Source: an uncultured bacterium
GTDB taxonomy: Bacteria > Cyanobacteriota > Vampirovibrionia > Gastranaerophilales > Gastranaerophilaceae
Assembly (NCBI GenBank): GCA_949299435.1
Contig: CASGAK010000015.1
Location: 1 to 8,601 of the forward strand
Direction of reading: 5' to 3'
Length of the DNA: 8,601 bases
Shown: piece after piece, positions 5,606 to 8,601 of the stretch
Layout of the letters: every line of letters starts with the position of its first letter
Numbering within the stretch: the first letter of the stretch is position 1
Position numbers and translations under genes: made by a program
Notes under the pieces: model-generated
The model's input: only the letters and a program-made list of their open reading frames with translations
Told to the model about the DNA's origin: nothing
Database searches by the model: none

Positions 5606-5991
5606 TACTTCTTACCTCCTTTAACATTTTTCTTAGCACCATATTTAGATCTGCTTTGAGCTCTGTTAGCAACACCTGCAGTGTCTAATGTACCTCTTAC
5701 GATGTGATAACGAACACCAGGAAGATCTTTAACCCTTCCGCCTCTTATAAGTACAACACTGTGTTCTTGTAAGTTATGTCCGATACCTGGGATATATGAA
5801 GTAACTTCAAATCCGTTTGTCAAACGTACTCTGGCAACTTTTCTAAGTGCTGAGTTTGGTTTTTTAGGGGTTGTTGTATACACCCTTGTGCAAACTCCAC
5901 GTCTTTGAGGACAATTCATCAAAGCTGGAGATTTTGTTTTGTCAATTAGCTTTTTACGTTCTCTACGTACAAGCTGGTTAATTGTAGGCAT
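5605..5991 (-). CDS. rpsL: 30S ribosomal protein S12
   Basis: This 128-residue protein is the decoding-centre protein S12 of the small subunit. Signatures: MPTINQLVRR, CPQRRGVCTRVYTTTPKKPNS (27-47), ALRKVARVRLTNG (48-60), and LIRGGRVKDLPGVRYH (81-96). Lys43 and Lys88, the classic positions of streptomycin resistance, are both the sensitive-type lysine, and Asp89, the site methylthiolated in E. coli, is present. The basic Lys/Gly tail ends KNVKGGKK. The ATG is preceded by AAAGGAGA (6004-5997) at good spacing. It is the first gene of a two-gene rpsL-rpsG operon, with a long leader containing an unusual inverted-repeat structure at 6022-6082. Confidence 0.99.
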   Translation of the reverse strand: MPTINQLVRRERKKLIDKTKSPALMNCPQRRGVCTRVYTTTPKKPNSALRKVARVRLTNGFEVTSYIPGIGHNLQEHSVVLIRGGRVKDLPGVRYHIVRGTLDTAGVANRAQSRSKYGAKKNVKGGKK

Positions 5992-6021
5992 TGATTTCTC
6001 CTTTATTTTAGTAACTTTACC

Positions 6022-6082
6022 TGTAAATTCCCGGCTTATAAAGCTGTCCTGGAACCCTTACGCATTCCGGCGGTAATTTACA
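6022..6082 (-). promoter_or_regulatory. Compact three-way-junction inverted repeat in the rpsL leader
   Basis: Outer arms 6022-6029 and 6075-6082 (TGTAAATT/AATTTACA) pair perfectly over 8 bp. After one mismatch (G-A in minus RNA) 6031-6033 pairs with 6071-6073. Inside, 6034-6037 pairs with 6041-6044 (GCTT/AAGC, 3-base loop), and 6048-6049 plus 6051-6054 pair with 6065-6070 with one bulged base and a 10-base loop. Only 3 bases (6045-6047) are unpaired at the junction. The element ends 31 bases upstream of the rpsL start and would lie in the mRNA made from the promoter at 6137-6166. I do not recognise it as a named riboswitch or ribosomal-protein leader. Autogenous control by S12 or S7, or a ligand-sensing leader, are guesses. 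Confidence 0.5.
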
Positions 6083-6136
6083 CCACATAACAACAGCCGT
6101 CAAATCCAGCACGAAAATTTCGACTGTGTATGCTTT

Positions 6137-6166
6137 CATATAACTTCAAAAATATTTTATTGTCAA
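6137..6166 (-). promoter_or_regulatory. Likely rpsL promoter
   Basis: On the minus strand a perfect TTGACA (6166-6161) is followed after 18 bases by TATATG (6142-6137). Transcription would begin near 6130 and give a leader of about 140 bases that includes the inverted repeat at 6022-6082. A second candidate, TTGACG (6103-6098), 17 bases, TAAATT (6080-6075), lies inside the leader; its -10 coincides with one outer arm of the repeat. Confidence 0.55.
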
Positions 6167-6192
6167 GCTGTGCTTGTTTTTTATCCTGCTTA

Positions 6193-6221
6193 TTGAAAAA
6201 AAAATTAACATGGTGTATAAT
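6193..6221 (+). promoter_or_regulatory. Promoter of the anchored protein gene
   Basis: TTGAAA (6193-6198) and a perfect TATAAT (6216-6221) are 17 bases apart, the ideal sigma-70 spacing. The start would be near 6228, giving a leader of about 20 bases with GTGGGGA ahead of the ATG at 6250. This argues against any translation start further upstream. Confidence 0.75.
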
Positions 6222-6249
6222 TTTATACATAGTAATAAGTGGGGATTTT

Positions 6250-6900
6250 ATGGAACTGAAATTTAAAATTTATATTGCAATAATTGTATTTTTAACAGGA
6301 TTTTTAATATATGCTGTATTTTTTATGAAAAGTGACTTTATTCAGACAAAATCACTACCATCGACTATTGCTGGAAAGAAAGTTACTGTCGGTGACAAAA
6401 ATATTACAACCTATAAGCCGGATTTTTTACCTGAACCAATTCCTGAAGAAGTACTCAAAGGTGCAAAAGAAAATGAATTCTATTATTATATGTTTTTTAA
6501 CCCAAATAAAAGGTATATAACTTATTTATACAATAAAAAATCAACTTCACCAAAAGATAGTGAATCTTTTCATAATCAAATAGAAAGTTACATAAGATCA
6601 GATCTCGTGGCAGGAAGCTATAAAAATACTGCACTAAATGATATCGGTATTGAAGCCTATGAAAGAAGAATTTTAGAATTCAATGAGGCAGCAAATTATG
6701 TTCCAAAAGAGGGAGATTCAAAACATCACAAGGATAAAATGCTTGATAAAAAGGCAGAAATTGACGCAGTCAAACGCTTTATAAGAGAATGTACTAAGAC
6801 AATGTGCATTATTAATCCTTCTACTAATGAATATGTAAAAATTAGTAAACGAGATATTAATATGGCGAAAAAAACTCTCAAAGATTACGAATTGTGGTAA
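6250..6900 (+). CDS. N-terminally anchored protein of unknown function
   Basis: This 216-residue protein is read from the ATG at 6250, placed just downstream of a good promoter and a GGGGA ribosome site. The frame extends 40 codons further up, but those lie in the promoter and in the divergent rpsL promoter. Residues 7-25 are a single hydrophobic helix after a short charged start (MELKFK), typical of an uncleaved signal anchor, so the rest should face outward. The outer part has a Pro-rich linker (about 57-66), an aromatic strand-like stretch EFYYYMFFNPNKRYITYLY (76-94), and a helical region. Near the end are Cys181 and Cys186 (CTKTMC) with the motif INPSTNEYVKISKRD after them. The alternation of strands and helices is reminiscent of thioredoxin-like domains, but no CxxC active site is present at the expected place. 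I do not recognise the family. Confidence 0.7.
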   Translation: MELKFKIYIAIIVFLTGFLIYAVFFMKSDFIQTKSLPSTIAGKKVTVGDKNITTYKPDFLPEPIPEEVLKGAKENEFYYYMFFNPNKRYITYLYNKKSTSPKDSESFHNQIESYIRSDLVAGSYKNTALNDIGIEAYERRILEFNEAANYVPKEGDSKHHKDKMLDKKAEIDAVKRFIRECTKTMCIINPSTNEYVKISKRDINMAKKTLKDYELW

Positions 6901-6939
6901 TAATAAAAAGTCCCGACCAATCGGGACTTTTTATTATTA
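6898..6939. terminator. Bidirectional terminator between the anchored protein gene and leuD
   Basis: Arms 6898-6916 and 6921-6939 are perfectly complementary over 19 bp around a CCAA loop, with a GTCCCGA core flanked by A5/T5. The left arm contains the stop codon of the upstream gene. Each strand has a T-rich trailing side (TTTTTATTATTA), so it should work for both convergent genes. Confidence 0.92.
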
Positions 6940-6971
6940 AAGAGAAGATTTGTTTTTTAGATTTTTAATTA

Positions 6972-7466
6972 TTAATTCAACTTAAATTCACCATGTTTTT
7001 TAATATGTTCGACAAGCCCGCCATCTTTGAGCATTTGACGCATAACAGGGGGAATAGGTTCTATTTGGATTACAGCACCATTAGTAAGATTAGTAATTAT
7101 ACCCTTTTCAATATCAACATCCAGTTCATCACCTGCATCAATAGCATCAGTATCGCATTCTATAGCTAAAAGTCCTATATTAATAGCATTTCGATAAAAA
7201 ATTCTGGCGAATGATTTTGCAATAACTGCACCTACTCCTGCTATTTTTATAATTTGCGGAGCGTGTTCTCTTGAGGAGCCAAGACCAAAATTATTTCCAG
7301 CTACTACAAAATCACCTTTTTGCATTTTACTTGCAAATGTTTCATCAGCGTCTTCAAGTACGTGTTTTGCAAATTCTTCCAAATTTGAACGTAAATGAAA
7401 CAGCCTTCCTGGTGCAATATGGTCTGTAGATATGTTATCTCCAAATTTAAACGCTTTTCCTCGCAT
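6972..7466 (-). CDS. leuD: 3-isopropylmalate dehydratase small subunit (LeuD family)
   Basis: This 164-residue protein is the swivelling small subunit of isopropylmalate isomerase, which with LeuC converts 2-isopropylmalate to 3-isopropylmalate in leucine synthesis. It is the short, archaeal/clostridial-type form (E. coli LeuD is about 200). Motifs: FGDNISTDHIAPGR (8-21), GNNFGLGSSREHAP (57-70, substrate-binding Ser-Arg loop), and AKSFARIFYRNAINIGL (83-99). The segment after GR reads LFHLRSN; in this family the loop here distinguishes isopropylmalate from homoaconitate-type substrates, so HacB-like specificity is possible. A strong Shine-Dalgarno (AAAAGGAGA) precedes the ATG. No leuC lies next to it: upstream is a divergent gene, and downstream is the shared terminator, so it appears monocistronic. 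Confidence 0.93.
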   Translation of the reverse strand: MRGKAFKFGDNISTDHIAPGRLFHLRSNLEEFAKHVLEDADETFASKMQKGDFVVAGNNFGLGSSREHAPQIIKIAGVGAVIAKSFARIFYRNAINIGLLAIECDTDAIDAGDELDVDIEKGIITNLTNGAVIQIEPIPPVMRQMLKDGGLVEHIKKHGEFKLN

Positions 7467-7516
7467 AAAAATCTCCTTTTTATTTTTACATCATACTACA
7501 AAAAAAATATAAAATA

Positions 7517-7544
7517 TGTTATAATTAAAAAAGATTAAAGAGGT
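7517..7544 (+). promoter_or_regulatory. Extended -10 promoter and ribosome site of the phosphatase-like gene
   Basis: TGTTATAAT (7517-7525) is an extended -10 with a perfect TATAAT; the -35 position (7497-7502) is poor, which extended -10 promoters tolerate. AAAGAGGT at 7537-7544 is the Shine-Dalgarno 4 bases before the ATG at 7549. The minus strand of the same 82-base gap must carry the leuD promoter; TATGAT at 7495-7490 is a candidate. Confidence 0.55.
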
Positions 7545-7548
7545 AAAT

Positions 7549-8172
7549 ATGTATTTCAGCAGAAAATGTAAAATAACTTATATAAGCCATGGTGCTACAA
7601 TATATTCAGAAGAAGGTCGATTTTCAGATGTATTAAATTACCCGCAACTAAATGATGCCGGACAAGAAGAAGTTGAAAAGATTACTGAGTTTTTACGCAA
7701 CAGAGGGATAAAAAATGATAAAATATACACCTCTCCTGCAACTAGAACTATACAGACAGCACAAGTAATAGCTAAATTGTACAAAAAAAATTATGAAGTC
7801 ATTGATGATTTAACTCCTAGAAAATGCGGTACTTTTAATGGGCTTACTTATGAGCAGATTGAAGAAAAATATCCTGAAGATTTTGATAAATTGATCAATG
7901 ATCCTTCACTTCCAGTACCAGCAGACGCTGAAGCCTTAAATGACTTTGTAAAACGTGTGGATACTATCATTGACAGAATAGTTAATGAAAATATCTCTAA
8001 TAGAATTATTATAGTTACTACTCCAGATATTATCAAAGCTGCAATATGTTCTGCACTTAATATTCCTGCGTCATCAATGCCTAAAATTTATATTAAAACA
8101 GGAAGTGCAACTCAAATAAGCTACTTTGAAAGCTGGCAAAGTCTTATTTATTCTGATTATACTCCGCTATAG
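7549..8172 (+). CDS. Histidine-phosphatase-fold protein with degenerate active site
   Basis: This 207-residue protein has the phosphoglycerate mutase/histidine phosphatase fold, usual length for the GpmB/CobC/PhoE group. Fold marks: YISHGAT (11-17, where the family has RHGET), PQLNDAGQEEVEKI (32-45), YTSPATRTIQTAQVIA (60-75) with Arg66, CGTFNGLTYEQI (93-104), and the last strand ending KTGSATQISYFE. The nucleophile His14 and Arg66 remain. The first catalytic Arg is Ser13. The position of the second His, in the VVSHGG-like strand, is Thr158 (IIVTTPDIIKAA, 154-165). The acidic residue of LxExxxG is Pro90. By family knowledge these changes should cripple phosphohydrolysis, so it is either a pseudoenzyme, for example a ligand-binding or regulatory protein, or has a different mechanism. 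The frame is intact with a good ribosome site. Its stop overlaps that of the convergent radical SAM gene. Confidence 0.88.
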   Translation: MYFSRKCKITYISHGATIYSEEGRFSDVLNYPQLNDAGQEEVEKITEFLRNRGIKNDKIYTSPATRTIQTAQVIAKLYKKNYEVIDDLTPRKCGTFNGLTYEQIEEKYPEDFDKLINDPSLPVPADAEALNDFVKRVDTIIDRIVNENISNRIIIVTTPDIIKAAICSALNIPASSMPKIYIKTGSATQISYFESWQSLIYSDYTPL

Positions 8173-8601
8173 ATTTAATAATTTATTATATTCATTGATT
8201 AAAAAGTCTTTTCCGGGCTTTACAGAAATAAAATCCCAAGGTAAAGGCATATCAGTCGGAAAAGTTGATAATGCATAAAAATCTGTATTTATATTATGTA
8301 ATTTAGCGGATTTTTTAAATGCACCCAATTTTCCCCCTAATTTGTATGTATCAATTAAAAATTCTGTAAAAGAGCCATCACCTCTTGATAGCACGGCTTG
8401 CCAGTAATCCCATTTTATACTTGATACACTTGCTGATACACCGATTTTATGCATTTCTTTTTTTATATACTCAGTTTTTTCTTCAAGTGATTTTGAAGAT
8501 TCTCTACCTATCCACTGGAATGGTGTATTTGCTTTTGGGACAAAGCTGGAAAATCCAAATGAAATATCAAACCCTTTATATATTCTTTTTATTTTTGCAG
8601 C
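8167..8601 (-). CDS. B12-binding-type radical SAM protein, C-terminal part
   Basis: The frame is open to the window edge on the minus strand, so the 5' part is missing; the ATG at 8454 is an internal Met. The 144 visible residues carry marks of the C-terminal third of uncharacterised B12-binding radical SAM proteins: GFSSFVPKANTPFQW (16-30), a VSSIKWDYWQAVLSRGD segment (59-75), and LPWDFISV (120-127) close to the end. The CxxxCxxC iron-sulfur motif and the B12-binding domain would lie upstream, outside the window. In many bacteria the family continues into a DUF2344 domain; here the protein ends soon after LPWD, so it is the shorter form or that domain is encoded separately. The substrate is unknown. 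Its TAG overlaps the stop of the phosphatase-like gene. Confidence 0.85.
   Translation of the reverse strand, partial: AAKIKRIYKGFDISFGFSSFVPKANTPFQWIGRESSKSLEEKTEYIKKEMHKIGVSASVSSIKWDYWQAVLSRGDGSFTEFLIDTYKLGGKLGAFKKSAKLHNINTDFYALSTFPTDMPLPWDFISVKPGKDFLINEYNKLLNL

Noticed and set aside
6022..6082. tRNA or SRP RNA in the rpsL leader
   Set aside because: GGGTTCC resembles a T-arm at first sight, but no acceptor stem, anticodon arm or CCA layout can be made, and the SRP RNA apical motif is absent.
6075..6103. TTGACG-17-TAAATT on the minus strand as the main rpsL promoter
   Set aside because: The -35 is good, but the -10 matches only four positions and coincides with an arm of the inverted repeat; the upstream TTGACA/TATATG pair was preferred. 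It may still be a second promoter.
6130..6249. N-terminal extension of the 6250-6900 gene
   Set aside because: The extra 40 codons cover the -35/-10 promoter and the rpsL promoter, and the ATG at 6250 has its own ribosome site and begins a clean signal anchor.
1..8601. CRISPR array, insertion sequence or prophage genes
   Set aside because: No regularly spaced direct repeats, transposase or integrase motifs were found on either strand.

Overview
This is an A+T-rich window (roughly two thirds A+T by eye) from a bacterial chromosome. It holds housekeeping genes between small, poorly known ones. The S7 protein ends in AHYRY and the S12 and S7 sequences look cyanobacterial-like. With the low G+C, a radical SAM protein of a type common in cyanobacteria, and exported or anchored proteins, this suggests a non-photosynthetic relative of Cyanobacteria (Vampirovibrionia/Melainabacteria, such as Gastranaerophilales). 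That placement is inference; an anaerobic Firmicute or another low-GC lineage cannot be excluded.

Layout: 1-348 is the 3' part of a Lys/Glu-rich coiled-coil gene (+). It converges, with overlapping stops, on a small GIY-YIG nuclease-like gene (341-595, -). A 121-residue protein with a Ser/Cys/Gly tail follows (691-1056, -) with its own terminator. A signal-peptide, single-pass membrane protein (1271-1918, +) converges on wecB, UDP-GlcNAc 2-epimerase (1977-3104, -). Divergent from wecB is a two-gene operon (+): a 78-residue CPYS glutaredoxin (3235-3471) and, 3 bases later, a 535-residue hybrid-cluster-protein (Hcp) homologue (3475-5082). A hairpin terminator separates this from rpsL-rpsG (5135-5991, -). 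The rpsL leader carries a compact three-way-junction inverted repeat. Divergent from rpsL is a 216-residue membrane-anchored protein (6250-6900, +), which converges on leuD (6972-7466, -) across a perfect 19-bp hairpin. Last come a histidine-phosphatase-like gene (7549-8172, +) and the 3' end of a radical SAM gene (8167-8601, -), again with overlapping stops.

The most interesting content is two apparent pseudoenzymes. The Hcp homologue keeps the fold signatures but lacks all four hybrid-cluster cysteines and the ligand His, has gained new cysteines, and is coupled to a glutaredoxin. The histidine phosphatase keeps the first His but lacks the RHG arginine, the second His and the acidic residue. 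Other leads are the Ser/Cys/Gly-tailed peptide (possible RiPP precursor), the structured rpsL leader, and a 30-35-codon open frame that runs through an ATGA overlap into the membrane protein gene.

No tRNA, rRNA, CRISPR array, insertion sequence or phage gene was seen. No gene-free stretch exceeds 300 bases; the longest is 1057-1270.
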